This document shows positions 23,646 to 37,015 of a DNA stretch of 64,000 bases, in pieces. The position numbers and the translations under genes were made by a program. The stretch is from Xestospongia muta. Taxonomy: Eukaryota; Porifera; Demospongiae; Haplosclerida; Petrosiidae. Position 1 is the first letter of the stretch; every line of letters begins with the position of its first letter. The stretch lies in assembly GCA_963693285.1 (NCBI GenBank), contig OY848918.1:7381156-7445155 (forward strand). Direction: 5' to 3'. The notes below the pieces were generated by a model that was not told the DNA's origin, did not search any database, and saw only the letters and a list, made by a program, of their open reading frames with translations.

Positions 23646-24733
23646 ACAATGTTATATGTATGAAGCTTCTCCAGAAATTATACATTTACCAACTGTATAG
23701 ACCTGGATTGCTTCCAAACATACTGGGAGATGTATCTTTGTTTTTGTCATATATAAACTTAGTCAGTAGTTATTTGTCAAAATTAACAAATATTATGATG
23801 TGTGAAATTATCAACATCAATGATAGAAATCCCATGGATAGTAAAACCAAATTAACCTAATGAATAGTTAATAACCTCTCTAAATAATTGCTATTAATAC
23901 ACAGTAATTACAATATTCAATATTCACAATTTAATAAACAGGTTAATTAATAATTGCAATTAGTATTAATATTCATATATAATCAGTAAACCACAAACTG
24001 GACCTCAAGTGGCAATAACTCATATCTTCAATTACTTGAAATATCTGAAACTAATGATTCAGCTTCATTGTAGGCGTACCACCAAATAAGGAGAGAAATA
24101 TATTGTACCTTTTTATTAGTTTCATTAGCTGATGATTATTGTTTATTTAACAATCTATCTAATTTATCTAGCAAAAACTCCAAATGGATTTTATATGTTT
24201 ATTATAGATACTATAAAGGTTGCTAGTATATACTTACAGTAGTACATTCAATGAACTTAACACAATCTAAACATATATTGTACCTGTTTACTAGTTACTT
24301 TATATCACTACAAAAAAATGGAAGTGTCATATGTTACAATGACTGAAGTGACTTACATTTTCTAGTTGACTGTTTCCTCATTCATTAAGTGAATTATATG
24401 GAACATTTACACTATACACCAACAGTCGTTGAATCTACTCCAAACTATCAGTTCCTATTTTTTGTGTATCACAACCATAACTCCCTGTGGTAACAATGTT
24501 ACCATGAAATATTGACCAATGTAATGGTGAAACATGGTCCACTCTAAACACTGTCAACATGGAAGGGAAAGATCATTCAGTTCTCTCCTATCAAATCTTC
24601 CATGCAATCATTTCAAGTTCACTTTTTAATAATTTTTTAAAATTTTTAAATAAAAGTCAAAACAGTAAATTCAGTTCCTACAAAAACTGGACCTAAGTAA
24701 ATTAAAAAGTAACTAGTTCATTATATGGTCCAT
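23646..24733. other. Spacer without recognised gene
   Basis: AT-rich and without a convincing coding exon. The open stretch at 23,597-23,860 on the plus strand partly overlaps the antisense of the tail fragment and has no family features. Confidence 0.5.
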
Positions 24734-25735
24734 TTATGCGCCATATTTGTTAATGACGTAAATAGTTGTATCGTAGTACGACTTGGTCATACGAGTACCA
24801 CTGTTTGTTCCTTGATAGACACCATAGGCATGTACACCAATGATGATGTTCACTCCATTCTTCTTATAGTAGACACCACTGCCACTGTTACCACCATAAG
24901 TATCACATGTGTACCTTAGACGTTTATCTTCAACTATAGCGAGAGGACAATTGGTACCATAGAGACACCATTTTGGGAGATCTGCAGGGTAGCCATAGAT
25001 ATAGATTGTTGTTGAAATAGCTGGAGGAATCATATAAGTAAAGCTCATTGAGACAGGAGATGGAGTATGAACAATGATCCAGCCGATATCATTTTCAGGA
25101 CGAGGATTGGTAATCCATGCATTAATGGTAACAGCGGTTTTCCACGTGTGCTTTATTCCTTGATTTGGATCACAGTCCTTTGCACGAAGGACATCTAACT
25201 TATCGTACCATCCACTGCTTCCATGGACACAATGACCTGCAGTTAGAACAGTCTTAGGAGCTACGAATGTTCCAGTACATCCTAGAACAATACGTCCAAT
25301 AGCTGTATAAGGAAAACGGTTTGGAACTTGTCGTTGTCGTTGGTCAGATCCAATAACAGAACGTTTCTCGGCAGCCAGTTTCTCTAGCGATTTTTCTAGA
25401 ACCTTCCGAAAATCAGTGTGTGTAGGTAGTTGTTCATCTTGAGGCTGTGTTGGTATTTCCCCATCATCGTTGTGTTCTTTCGTGTAGAACAGTCTCTCCA
25501 CTTCTTCTAGTGATCCGGTATATTCATATCCATCTTTGGTCACCATAACAAGCCGAAGACCCTCCAGATATTCATCTGTACCCTCAGGAGGTGCCGGTTT
25601 ATCACTGAAGTGGACAGGGAGACCAATGATGTTCTTTATAGGAGAGAACTGAATCTTTCTCCATCCAGCAGGTCGAGCATCGATGGACCCCCAAAGAAGA
25701 AAAGAAATAGTCAACATATGAGCTATTAACGCCAT
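24734..25735 (-). CDS. Secreted trypsin-like serine protease, intronless
   Basis: A single uninterrupted frame. The chosen start at 25,735 (MALIAHMLTISFLLW) gives a clean signal peptide and about 333 residues. An in-frame ATG 69 bases upstream exists but would bury the signal. After an acidic propeptide-like region (about 110 residues, ending near RQRQVPNRFPYTAIGR), the catalytic domain shows TAGHC (His), ENDIGW (Asp) and GNSGSG (Ser) in the order of chymotrypsin-fold S1 proteases. The domain is short, like the glutamyl-endopeptidase-type S1B branch. The substrate is unknown and secretion is inferred. It is the only intron-free multi-hundred-codon host gene in a very intron-rich window and is less AT-rich than its surroundings. 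Retroposition or horizontal transfer are possible origins. Confidence 0.85.
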   Translation of the reverse strand: MALIAHMLTISFLLWGSIDARPAGWRKIQFSPIKNIIGLPVHFSDKPAPPEGTDEYLEGLRLVMVTKDGYEYTGSLEEVERLFYTKEHNDDGEIPTQPQDEQLPTHTDFRKVLEKSLEKLAAEKRSVIGSDQRQRQVPNRFPYTAIGRIVLGCTGTFVAPKTVLTAGHCVHGSSGWYDKLDVLRAKDCDPNQGIKHTWKTAVTINAWITNPRPENDIGWIIVHTPSPVSMSFTYMIPPAISTTIYIYGYPADLPKWCLYGTNCPLAIVEDKRLRYTCDTYGGNSGSGVYYKKNGVNIIIGVHAYGVYQGTNSGTRMTKSYYDTTIYVINKYGA

Positions 25736-26677
25736 TCTAATTCTAAAAGTTGCGAGCAATAGATGTGAGCAATTTAAAAATTCTTTAAAAAGCTGGTTGA
25801 GCACATGATGACCTGGTGGTTTGTCTTCTCTTATATACTTATCTAGTGACCTATGATCAGTGGTATCATGTTATGAAGGGAGTGACATAGTACAATGAAA
25901 ATGGGTACGAGGTGACTTGAGTTATATAACATACTTCAGACTAGCTGTCTCTATCATTGTATATGTTGCATCCAGCATGCTATACTGTATAAGCCTAGCA
26001 AATCAGGCACTAACATTATTACCATGTCAATTACTTCATACATAGCAGTTAGCATTACAACAGTGTAGTATGGCAGGAAATGTCCTACCCATTACAACAG
26101 TTACTTATATAATTAAGCATTGGAACTTAGTATTATTAACTATTGTATTCAACAATCTTGGAGTCATTTGTCTATCTTCCGAGTTGCGAAAGAACCCTGA
26201 TCTCTTTCTCTGTCATCTTTTTCATAATCTCATAGACATTCTTGGTGTCCAAAGTAACGGTCACAAGTTTTTGAATGTCAATGATAATATTACTTATCTA
26301 TTACAAGTACAGTTGATAACTATAGCCTAATTGTTATACAGCAACATATGGTTCACTGATCATCTATAATGATTTCCTTCAATAACTATAACATATACAG
26401 AACAATAAGAGTTGCTCTTTGTAATTGTCACCACACCCAATTATTTTATTTAGAAACTGTAATGACTGAGACAAAACTAGAGTTAAATCAATCTACCTTG
26501 AGACATATCTAAAACAACCCACTGTTTCCTTAAGCAGATCTATAATTATAATTAGTTAAACCATTGTCATTTCCTCAAAATGTCATATGTATTAAATTAT
26601 TTGTATGCATATAGAGTATAATATGTTCTTAAATATAACTTTATACAATTAGTTTTGGTATCAGTTTACATTTTATG
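25736..26677. other. Protease upstream region and repeated flank
   Basis: 25,805-26,040 is probably the protease promoter region. 26,260-26,420 and 26,525-26,650 repeat the flanks at 23,200-23,470. On the minus strand 26,160-26,270 has a short open stretch (LDTKNVYEIMKKMTEKEIR) ending in a stop, without recognisable splice signals or family. Confidence 0.45.
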
Positions 26678-28626
26678 TTAATTTATATGTTCATATGCAG
26701 TGTTTATTTGTAATTCAATAGCTTGTTGGTGTGGAAGAGGCAGATCATAAATTATGTCAGGCTCTTCTTGAGAGATTGCCTCAGTTTTTCCAGCTTTTTT
26801 TCTTGCTACAATGTAGGCAGTACTACTAATAATTATAGCAGTGATGACAGCTGTGAGAAATGCAGTGATTGGTATAGCAATGTACACTGCAAAATAAAAC
26901 AATGTGATATTGACTGTTACAATTAAATATAGTTCTTACAAATTTGTAACATCCAGTCATATTGTTGATATGTTGTTAAAGTACTTATTGTATATGAATG
27001 ACAACTACATTGTTGGTAACATGAGTCATCTAAATTGAAAATTGTTGTTGTAATTAATAAACATTTTATTATGATACAAAGAAAATAAACAAATATATAT
27101 TTAAATCAATTTGTTCCATTGTGTTGTCTGGTCTTGTTGACATTATGTCATTAACTGTACAATTAGTTCAAATAATTATAATAATACTGACATTGATACT
27201 TATTACCAGATGTCAAAGTACTGTCAATAGAATCGTATGAGGAGGTTAAAGTCCAAGATAATTAAAATACTTTAATAATATGATATACTACAGTTATAGT
27301 AAAGTAGTAAGCACTTAATACAAATGTTCTATAATCTCTTTTTCTAATTATCCTTTTAAATGTTCATAGATTTTAGATCAAAACTTATGTTATCATTGTG
27401 TAATTCTGTGCAACTGACCTACATGAGAACTCAGTGCTGTTTTATATGAAATTAAAATGACTATTAACAAGGAAAAATATTACAGTCATATATTTGCCTC
27501 CATATACCTTCAATGTTAACTCCTGGTCCTTGTCCTACCACATTTTCAGCTGTTACAGTCACACTATACTTGTTACCATAACTAATACCATTAAAAGTGA
27601 GTTGTGTTATATTGTTAGTAATATTGTGTATTATACTGCCATCAGATGATGTGAGGTTATGATAGATATGATAGTGTGTGACTGGAGGTCTCAGAGAAGA
27701 GGGAGGAGGCTAAAAGATTTAATATAAACATCAACAAACTATTATTGTAACTACTTACCTTCCACTGAATTGAAAGAGTAGTCTGTAGGTCAACAGAGTA
27801 GGTAAGATTTATAACATGTTCTGGGACTATGAATAACTATTAGTTTGTAATGTATAAACATACAATATTTGCTTACCATCAAATATGAGATACACTGACT
27901 GACTACTATTTCCAATCTGACCAATATGATCAATACCTTTAACAGTAAATGAGTAGTTATTGCCTTTTACTAGTCCATATATTGTGAGAGATGTGATATT
28001 ATTTGCTGTATTAACTGATGTCATAGTATTGTGTGTTTCATTGAACACAGTTACAATATAATGATCAATACATTGACTACCAGTAACTGGTGATGTCCAT
28101 GTAACAACTACTGTATGAGGAGTAGTAGCTACAACACTGAGGTTTAATGGAGCTGTGGGTTTACCTATATACAGGATACAGTAATAATAGTGCATTTTGT
28201 TGTAGTATCTTACCTATAATCATTATTTTACATGTCTTACTATCACCTCCACTATAGCACACTATGTCTTTATTATGTAATACAGTAGTAGCATTAAAAG
28301 ACAGTGTAGATATTACGGTATTGTCCTGATATGATACAAACTGTGCAGTAAATGGACCACTAGTATCATTTAGTATGTGTTGAAGAATTTCTAGCTGTTC
28401 AGTTCCACCCATTAAGTTAGGAACAGTCCATGTTATCAGGTTAGATCCAATACCAGTACAAGTATATACTACATTATCTTGTAGACAGATATGTTGACAT
28501 GGAAAGATCACTTCAGAGAAACATTGCCCTATATAACAGGAAAGTATGATATATAGTCATAATTTTATCAAATACTATTATTATTATCTTACCTACAAGA
28601 ACAGCAAATAAAAGTATATACATCAT
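26678..28626 (-). CDS. Family B receptor B2, reduced stalk
   Basis: Exons: 28593-28626 (signal, MMYILLFAVLV), 28214-28528 (Ig), 27877-28164 (FN3), 27759-27826 and 27508-27709 (second FN3), 27419-27436 (stalk), and 26678-26886 (membrane helix and tail). This minimal model gives about 377 residues in frame. Sequences matching other B1 stalk exons are present (27,160-27,240, 27,100-27,160, 26,990-27,060) but each has lost an acceptor AG or donor GT. I infer they are skipped, which the symmetric phase permits. The tail has IIYDLPLP and TAYEHIN. The Ig and FN3 exons are nearly identical to B1. Confidence 0.75.
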
Positions 28627-29838
28627 TTCACAAAATCTTTCCAAACTTGCACTCTCTATGACTTTGATTAAGTTGATGATGTAATCTGAATGATAAGAAT
28701 GATGTAATAAATAAAGCACTCATTACAAAATGGTGTTATAGGTTCTGATATCATATGTCATAGTCTTGACAAGTTTTATTCCATTGGAAATACAATTTGT
28801 CTAGTTCATTGCAGTGTGAATAGTTGTTATCCTCATTGTGAATATAAATGTAATAAATAAAGCACTTGTAATATCATGATAAGCTTCAATCCATTGGAAG
28901 GACAGTTTATGTAGTTCATTGCAGTGTGAATACTTGTTCTCCTTTGTCCTTTATTATGAATATATTGTTTTTAATTGAGTAAATACAATTGGATACACAT
29001 AAGCAGGACATTATCTTATTAAAATTAACAACAATTATGCATCACTTGATGTTGCACATGTTTTGTGTACAGATGAAGACATATAGTCTAATTGGTTGTT
29101 TGGTAGTTTATCTTGTATAAATAATTAGTTGATATTTTAAATTTATACATCATGATGTGATTGTTATCATCATTTACATGTAGTGTATAGTGATTATACT
29201 AAACTCAGTTATCATTTTAATTAATTGCCCTTCATTGAATAGTAAAGAAGTTGTAATTTTTATAAAATTCTGGGTATTTGATATAATTGTATAGATAAAT
29301 AGATAGATAGATAGATTTGTATAAATAGGTGAGTTTTTAGGTAATATTCCGACCAGTTAGTTCTGCACTAGATTAAAATACGTAATAATTTATTTGCAGG
29401 CAAGCAGTCTCTCATGGGGCAATAGTACATATATAAAATGTACTATATTCATTTGATAATGTATATGTGAATATACATTAAATAGGAGCTACTTTGAAAA
29501 CTGATGTAAATGTCCCAAACATAAAATTTATGATTTGTGGATAGTATGTCTATGTTCAGTTTATGTTAGTTATCATATCATTATGTGAAATTGTATTCCC
29601 TATTTCAAATGGTACATGGTCAATGATAATACTACTCATCTATAACAAATACAGTTAATAACTATAGCCTAATTGTTATACAGTAACATGTGGTTCATTG
29701 ACTATCTATAATGATTTCCTTCAATAAGTAACAGCTTTATTCAAAACTATAAAATAATTGTGATAATATTATTAATTACGTTTTCTTTTCTCACAATAAC
29801 ATTTGTATCAGTTTTGGTATCAGTTTACATTTTATGTT
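28627..29838. repeat. Upstream flank of B2
   Basis: No gene. It is homologous to the B1 flank (22,540-23,360). A short GATA microsatellite lies at about 29,289-29,317. Confidence 0.55.
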
Positions 29839-29839
29839 T

Positions 29840-30015
29840 ATTTATATGTTCATATGCAGTGTTTATCTGTAATTCAATGGCTTGTTGATGTGTAAGAGGC
29901 AGATCATAAATTATGTCAGGTTCTTCTTGAGAGGTAGACTCAGTTTTTACAGTTCTTTTTTTGTTACAATGTAGACAATACTACTAATAATTAAAGCAGT
30001 AATGACAACTGTGAG
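29840..30015 (-). pseudogene. Family B membrane/tail fragment
   Basis: Matches the B membrane helix and tail, including the DIIYDLPL segment. A deletion in the KKAGKT region causes a frameshift, and the sequence breaks off at a T-run near 30,015. It is a dead fragment at the edge of a duplicated block. Confidence 0.75.
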
Positions 30016-30024
30016 AAATGCAGT

Positions 30025-31110
30025 GATTTTTTTTCTTTGAGAATTCGAAGAGTAGTAGAGTGCTTATTGGTCTGGCAAGAGCATTGTTATTGTTATTCTG
30101 GCCTGCAAACAATAAATTAGATTATGAGATTATTGAAAAAGACAAAGTTGATTGTTCTTGGTTTGTTGATAATGAACTATCAATGATTTGAAAAGCACAA
30201 CAAAAACATAACAAAATGGTTAAATGGTTTTTGCAAATTTTGTACTGAATTTGGTAATTTACTTTTCAATCAAACCATCTTTCAATTATTTACATGTACA
30301 TTTACATGAACTATTACTATACAACTCAAAAACACCCACGCACATAGAGTAATTATAACATGTGGTCTGTTCAGTTTACATTAACTATCATAACATATGT
30401 ACTTCATTTCCTTTATTACCAACAACATATAATATACAGTATATAAAACAAAGATAGATATATTTACATTATTTAATAAATACTAGGAATGATAATATGG
30501 TGTGCTAAAAAGTAAACAAACAATATAGAGATTTGTTATAGCACATCAATTCCATATAATTATTTAATTATTTAAATATATATATTAATAGCAATCTTTC
30601 AAGTTGATAACACAATATCAATTATCTAATTTATAATGACACACTAAAATTAATACTATGACCTCGAATCTGATTAATTATAGAAAATATTACAATATCC
30701 ACTTGAAAAATTGATACTTACATACTGTTACTATAATATAGACTAATTTTCATTATTTCTTTTTTTAACTTAATTGGTATAATTCCAGGGAATATATTCC
30801 TCTTTTCTCTACTAACTATTATTAAAGCATTCTATTCACTGCTACTACTTTACTGCCCATTGAGGTCCAATATTATGATGATATTAAGTTTCAGAGAAAG
30901 TTGAAATATGTGTAACTATGAGATTACTCTAAATAATAAATAAATAATTAATAGTAACCCATGTGATACTATGTTTAGGAGTCTGGGACAGTGTGATAAT
31001 GTAATCCCAATACTAGTTGCATCCATAACTTATGGATTATTAATAATTTTGAAATAGTTATAACAAAAAAAGATTATAATGTAAAAATTGTCCTAAGAGT
31101 TTTGATGATA
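30025..31110. repeat. 1.1-kb duplicated block, copy 1
   Basis: Homologous to 48,425-49,470 over its whole length, with scattered indels. Shared phrases include 'tgttcttggtttgttgataatg' fragments and 'tgtcctaagagttttgatg'. It carries a decayed family A membrane exon. No other gene is seen. Confidence 0.7.
30790..30905 (+). pseudogene. Highly decayed family A membrane/tail exon
   Basis: The order of conserved pieces matches the A membrane exon: a 'ttcctcttttctctactaact' type helix start, then 'aggtccaatattatgatgatattaag' matching the GPIYDDVK codons. The middle is deleted and the frame is broken. It shows that A and B/C clusters share ancestry or exchanged sequence. Confidence 0.6.
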
Positions 31111-31323
31111 CTGTTGTTGATATAAATAAGGACTGTATAGCAAAAAAGTGCGATGTTAGAGAAGTAAGTGTCAAGCAAAACTGCTCTATTTTTATTGTCT
31201 ACTAGTTTTGTTAGAGAAAGAAATTGTTAATAAAAGAAGAGAAGATAAAGTCAAGAGAAATTTAAAGAGAAAATAAAAGTGAGCAAGAAGACAGATTAAG
31301 AATAAATAACAAACTACTTACTA

Positions 31324-34300
31324 TTACACGAACACAAGTCTGTCTTTAATAACTTGATAACTGTCTAACTTCATACAATACTCTTTATGTTCTCTTGATA
31401 AGCATAGTATCCTTATTGTAATATTTTTATTAAGTGATGTGCATATTGTCTTGATATCATCATTGTTCAGTGAAGTATTGTAGAGATGTAGTCTTGTCAG
31501 TGATGTAGTAGTTTGTATTAGATCTGCTATTGTACTGGTACTAACTGAAGTGATCTGAAGATTACGACTAATGTCCAACGTAGTCAATGTTTGGTTTTTA
31601 GTAAGTCCTTCACAGATATATCGGACTCCATTATCAGTGATGTTACAGTTGAAGAGATATAGTCCTTTTAAAGTTGTATTAGTTGCTAATATAGTAGATA
31701 AGTGAGTCATATCTTCATCTGTAATACCAGTAACAACAGACAACAATAACTGTTCAAGTGTTCTATTATTAAAGAGACTATTACTGACTTGTTTGATACC
31801 ACCAGTAAGTGAAGAGGACAACAGATCTAGTGTCTTTATTGTTTTATTAGTTTTTAGTATCTCTGATAATATCGATACACACTTACTGTCCAATGAAGTG
31901 TTACGTATATAAAGACTCCTCACTGTACACTTATTAAGATTGTTTATAATAACTGCAGTACTTTCAGGAGATGATGAGAAGAGATAAATACTCCATTCTT
32001 TTCCTGTTTGTTGTTCTTTTATTAATTTACTTATAACATCTTCACTTTCTACTACACTTGGTCTATTGAGCTGTACACTATTGCCATAATCTCTCCACTG
32101 AACAGTTCCAGTGTCTCCTATTATAAAACAGAGTTAGTACATAGTATAGTACACACATAGTAATATATACTATAACACACTACAATACACAGACAACACA
32201 CTGAAGAAGAAAGGAAGCCATTATTGTTTACTTGTTACGTTTACTATGGCAACGATTTACAGGAGGCGTGAACTGAGGAACAACCCTATCATATTAATGG
32301 ACACTCTACAATATAACAGATTTCTGATTTATTCATTATATATCAACTTAGACTGGTGAGGCCAGCCCTTCTGTATAGAGAGGAATTGTCTAGTAGTCCA
32401 TTGAACTTGTACCTAACAAACTACATTGTTTTTATAGTTGAGTGTGACTATAAACTGCTTTGATTTAATACAGGATCTGCAAACAAATTATTATTTAGAC
32501 ATTTCCTTTTTGAATGTAGTTTGTTCATCCTGTTCTCATTACATTTGATAAAATATAAAAGCCAGCTCATGTTTAATGGAGTCCTGGAGTCTGATACAAG
32601 GATTTATCTTACCAGTGATCAATGTAAACATGTTTATACTTTATTGTAACATTTTATATATAATCCATGAAGTAGACTATGTTCTTGTTTATTATTACTA
32701 CTTTTCCTTTTTATGAGCCTAAGTCTGTCTGACTCCACCCACTTGTGGTCAGATATATCAATGTACATACTTAGCTATAGTTAGATGACAACAAATTACT
32801 TCTGACAGGGATCAGTTGGAAATGAGTGATGGGTGGGGCTAGATTAATATACACAAATTATACTGTTTGTTTGTACACGTATTGTTATGTAACTGTTAAC
32901 ACATCATAATATATAATAAAATGTAGAGAGATAATAATGTTATTAGACTAGAATCCACAATCTTTCTTCTCTACATTTAGTAGTGATATAGAATACTACA
33001 AGTAACTACATGTTCCTAATACTGGAATATCAATGTTATCATGATATCATTTTGTCTTTCCTTTCTTCATGAAGTTATTCATTTTAATCAGTTACATTTT
33101 ATAATACTATTGTGTCAGTACAAATCACAATAAATCATTGATGTAAAACGTTTTGTCTATAATGTTCCTTTTTTATATACTCTAGTATTCTTAGACTAGC
33201 TAGGACACAGTTTATGAAAAGACAAATTTGGAATCACAAAAGAAATCAAACAAATACAGTAAAGAACATAGAAGAAGACTATTATTGAATAATGATATCT
33301 GTAATATCAATGATTTTGTCTTTTATAATTGTTTTTAACTCCTCCCTATATGTCACTAACTTTCTTTATCAACAGTTAAGTCTGACTCCACCCATGTACA
33401 GATGACATATACATATAGTGACTTAGGAGGAAGTGAAGGTGGAAGGCAATGATGTACAAATACTTCTAACAGTTTATTAATATTAATAAAAGGGTGTGGG
33501 TAGATTTTTGCTTTGGACCACAAGATACTTAAAAATGTTTCTAAATCAATTTTGATGTTGATCTAACAACTATTGATTGTCATTAAAATGGAAAGTTAAC
33601 TATGTCAATAAGTGAGGTCCAGCCACACCTACCTTTAAAAGTTGTTGTAATGTTATTAGAGCTAGTTAGCTCAATTTGTGGGTTTGTTTTCACTTGTTAA
33701 TATCAATGTTACTTTTATCTTCTATCTGTACAACAACACTTTATGTTCAATGTTCAGTTAACATTCCTTCTATTGAACATCTATGCTCACTATTAACACA
33801 CTATCTTATTACCAATACTGCTATAATAACACTATTAATTTGTTATTAACAACTACAAAGAGTATAGATTGATTTTATACAATCGCTTGATATCATATTA
33901 TCATCATATACTCTACATATTATACTAACACTGAAGAGGATTAACTTAATATATACTAAGTTATAATTATAATATAACCTACTTGGATGATGTAAGGAAC
34001 TCTTGTCTTTATCATTAGCTGATCCCTTTATCTGATCTTTCAACTCTGATATAAATGAAGGCTCTATATCAGTAGTTATATCATTATTATTACTACCTAA
34101 ACTAAATTTAGCATAATTTTAAACAGATCTCGTAAGTAAACAACATGGTCTTAGCACCTCCCATTTATAAGAGGTAATATTAACACTGACCAGCAGTTTA
34201 ATAATAACATATATAACTTACTAATGGTTTCTGATGATCTTCTAACAGTTAGAGAAATTTTGTTTCCTCCTTGTTTAATAATAGCAACAGCATCAGTATG

Positions 34301-37015
34301 TAACATACCTTCAGTTGAGACACCATTAATTTCTAATAATATATCACCAACCTATAATAATAATATTATAAACCACACCCTCTACTAATTATAGATATAT
34401 GTCCCTTACTTTAAGTCTACCTCTGTCTGCAGCTCCACCCTTTATTATATCTGTAATTTTTATAGTAGTGCTAGACTCTATTCCTCCACGAGTAATAAAT
34501 CCAAACTTATCATGATCTTTAGTAAACTCTATATGATGTATTTCCTCTATATTGGGATAGCCACATCCTAGTTTAAGATAAAGAGGAAGTTGGTTATAGG
34601 ACATTAGAACATGTTCATTATCTCAGTGGGTGGAGCAACTCAATAAATATGTTAGTATATTAGAGAATTTAAAATTAATACAATTTTGTGGTTTAGTATT
34701 ATAATATTAGTAGCTCTGAGTTAGTCTAATGTGATAATGTTGTCTTTTACTACCTTTATATAGTTTATCAATATTATCATCTTCCAGTCTCAGGTATCTC
34801 AATACATACATATAATTTTCACAGTACTATGTGATATACACTGTCTTGTGCTACTACCTGTAGTTTCAGTGATAAGTGATGTCTCTTCCTGATTGGATGG
34901 TGCTTGAGTCTCCTCAGGTCCTTGATCAGTTACTGGTTTATTAGTCTTTGATATGAATGCTAGATCTAGTGACAATGTCATATAATGAGAAGTGACTAAT
35001 GCCAGTTACCTTTTAAGCTCTGCCTCAATTCCTCAAACTGTTTGTTTCTCTCTCTTAATCGTAACATCAATGATGTTATCACTTCCTGCAGTGTCTCCAA
35101 CTCTTTTTGTCTCTCTGCAGACACTGACAGTAACTCTTCCTTAATAACTAAATAATTATTAATTATAATTATGTATTGACAAATCAGTAACACAGACTAT
35201 GTTAGTGATAGCTATTGTATTAATAATACCTTCCTTCCATTTCAGATGTGATGTCAAATCTTTGATTGCTTTTTCTTTCATTTGTTTTCTTTCTACATAG
35301 AAACATTGAATTTTAAATCAGATATACCATATAATAGACAGCTATTAAATAAACAGTGATTATTGACTACATGGACAAATACCTTCACTTTGTTGGACAA
35401 AAGATGATATTTGTAAAGTCATCTTTTTACTGATGGTTTGTCGTAGTTCCAGTTTACTTCTCAACTCCTTTGTGTTCTCTTCTACAATAGATCTAACCTC
35501 CTATATGTCAATAAACAACACATGTAGTAACTGTTGTCCAATACTACTCATCTCTTACCTTGTCTCTTTGACATTTGTCATAAATAGTGCAGTAGCCTAG
35601 AGTGAATTTTTTCACTCCCATCTCTTTCAAAATGTCAAGATTCTCTTCTGCTGTTATTAGTAATACATCCATCATATATTGTGGAGCATAGCAGGTGACA
35701 ATGATGGAATTGCCTTCTTTTATAGCTCTAACTTGGACTGACTTTGCCATATCTTTGAATGCTTTTGATAGCAAATCTTTAATGTGACTGAGAGTATATT
35801 CATCTGTTTTCCACTCCAGTATAAACTCCATAGTCTCACAGGTGAGATGATGTGATGAAGTGACCTTGAAATTTTGGTTAATACATATGTCAGTTTTCAC
35901 CTTTTCACAAAACTTATCCACAGCTGTCTTGAACGCTGCGATGTGTGTCTTAGCTTCTGTGATATTGTAGTGATCAACAATAGCCTCCAAACAGCAAATG
36001 TTAATGATGGTACATTTATCTTCTACCAGCTCCATGACATCATCAAATGATTCGGCTGATGATAGTTGAGGTTTTAGCTCTCGGAAACATCTTCGAAGAT
36101 ATGTTTTGAGCTCCTTCAATGAAGGAATAGCTTTAGCAATGAGAGGTACGACTGTTTCAATAAGATTTCCAAATGTCACTTTCATTTGATCAAAATCATA
36201 TTGATATGTTCTGTGAAGACTGACTTGAGAAGGGAACGTTTGATCTATAATAGAGTCAGTGATTTATATTAAACATTATAAAACATTTACATACCAAACT
36301 CCTTGAGTATATCTCGACCAATCAATATTGTTTGTTCAGACTTCATTAAGACACTAGCAAACGTTTTTAGTTTGCCAGGATGTTCAGACACTGTAGTACA
36401 CAGTGCTCTCAATGGACCATCTCCTAGTACACCTCCCAATCTATTGACTTCATCTAATGTCTCCTTAGAGATCACTCTCTCTGTATATAACATCTGAACA
36501 ATCTCCACAGGAAGAGTAAGTGGTAAGATCTTATCAGAGTGTTTCTGTAGCATTTGACAAGCTGGAGTAAATAGCTGATCTGTTAAAAGGTAAAGAGACA
36601 ATGTATTCTGTAATGAAGATTATAAATTCTCACTAAATTCTTTTATTTGTTCAGCAGCGAAAATTTCTTCCATTGTTTTGAGAGCATCAGCTAATGTGTC
36701 CCATGTAGGACCTCCATTCTCAGTCACCTTGTCAGCTTTACTCAACCACAGAGTTAAACACTCTTGAAGACAGCTCTCTGGATCATCTCTATACTTGACT
36801 CTAATGCTTGACAGAGTAGGTTGTAATAGACCCAGTTGTAGACCAAGAGGAGACCAGCGATGACTTGGGAAATAACCTTGTTTCAGAGCTTTAACAATAT
36901 CTTTCAGATTACTAACATCTACAATAACAATGTAAAGAAGAGAAGCAACTTAAAGTGAATAAAATAAAAGTTTATATTACTTTAACTCACTCAGTTCACT
37001 TTGATTTGCTGCCAT
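31324..37015 (-). CDS. Death domain-coiled coil-PDZ-LRR protein
   Basis: Predicted 987-residue intracellular protein in 13 exons: 36991-37015, 36634-36918, 36295-36579, 35559-36244, 35383-35500, 35230-35292, 35010-35147, 34842-34965, 34754-34797, 34410-34567, 34222-34351, 33983-34096, 31324-32117. All phases agree. Exon 2 is a death domain (WSPLGLQLGL, CLTLWL, PTWDTLADAL). Exon 3, also 285 bases, is a second death-fold-like unit. Exon 4 (about 229 residues) is of unknown fold. Exons 5-7 are charged and coiled-coil-like. Exons 10-11 form a PDZ domain (FGFITRGG, VGDILLEINGVS). Exon 13 has NLR-type leucine-rich repeats. The 44-base intron with GTGTAT donor after exon 8 is forced by frame and is the weakest join. 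The likely role is adaptor or sensor signalling by death-fold assembly, with PDZ and LRR giving target choice. No nucleotide-binding domain is seen. Confidence 0.8.
32118..33982. other. 1.9-kb intron of the death-PDZ-LRR gene
   Basis: Much longer than the other introns. No further exon is recognised. It separates the LRR exon from the PDZ part, so a shorter isoform or an alternative promoter is possible. Confidence 0.5.

Noticed and set aside
26070..26330. An 86-codon plus-strand open frame, and an antisense stretch with LDTKNVYEIMKKMTEKEIR.
   Set aside because: It overlaps a repeated flank, and no domain or splice evidence was found on either strand.
32245..32358. A 37-codon plus-strand frame starting MATIYRRRELRNNP inside the long intron.
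   Set aside because: Too short, with no family resemblance and no supporting splice signals.
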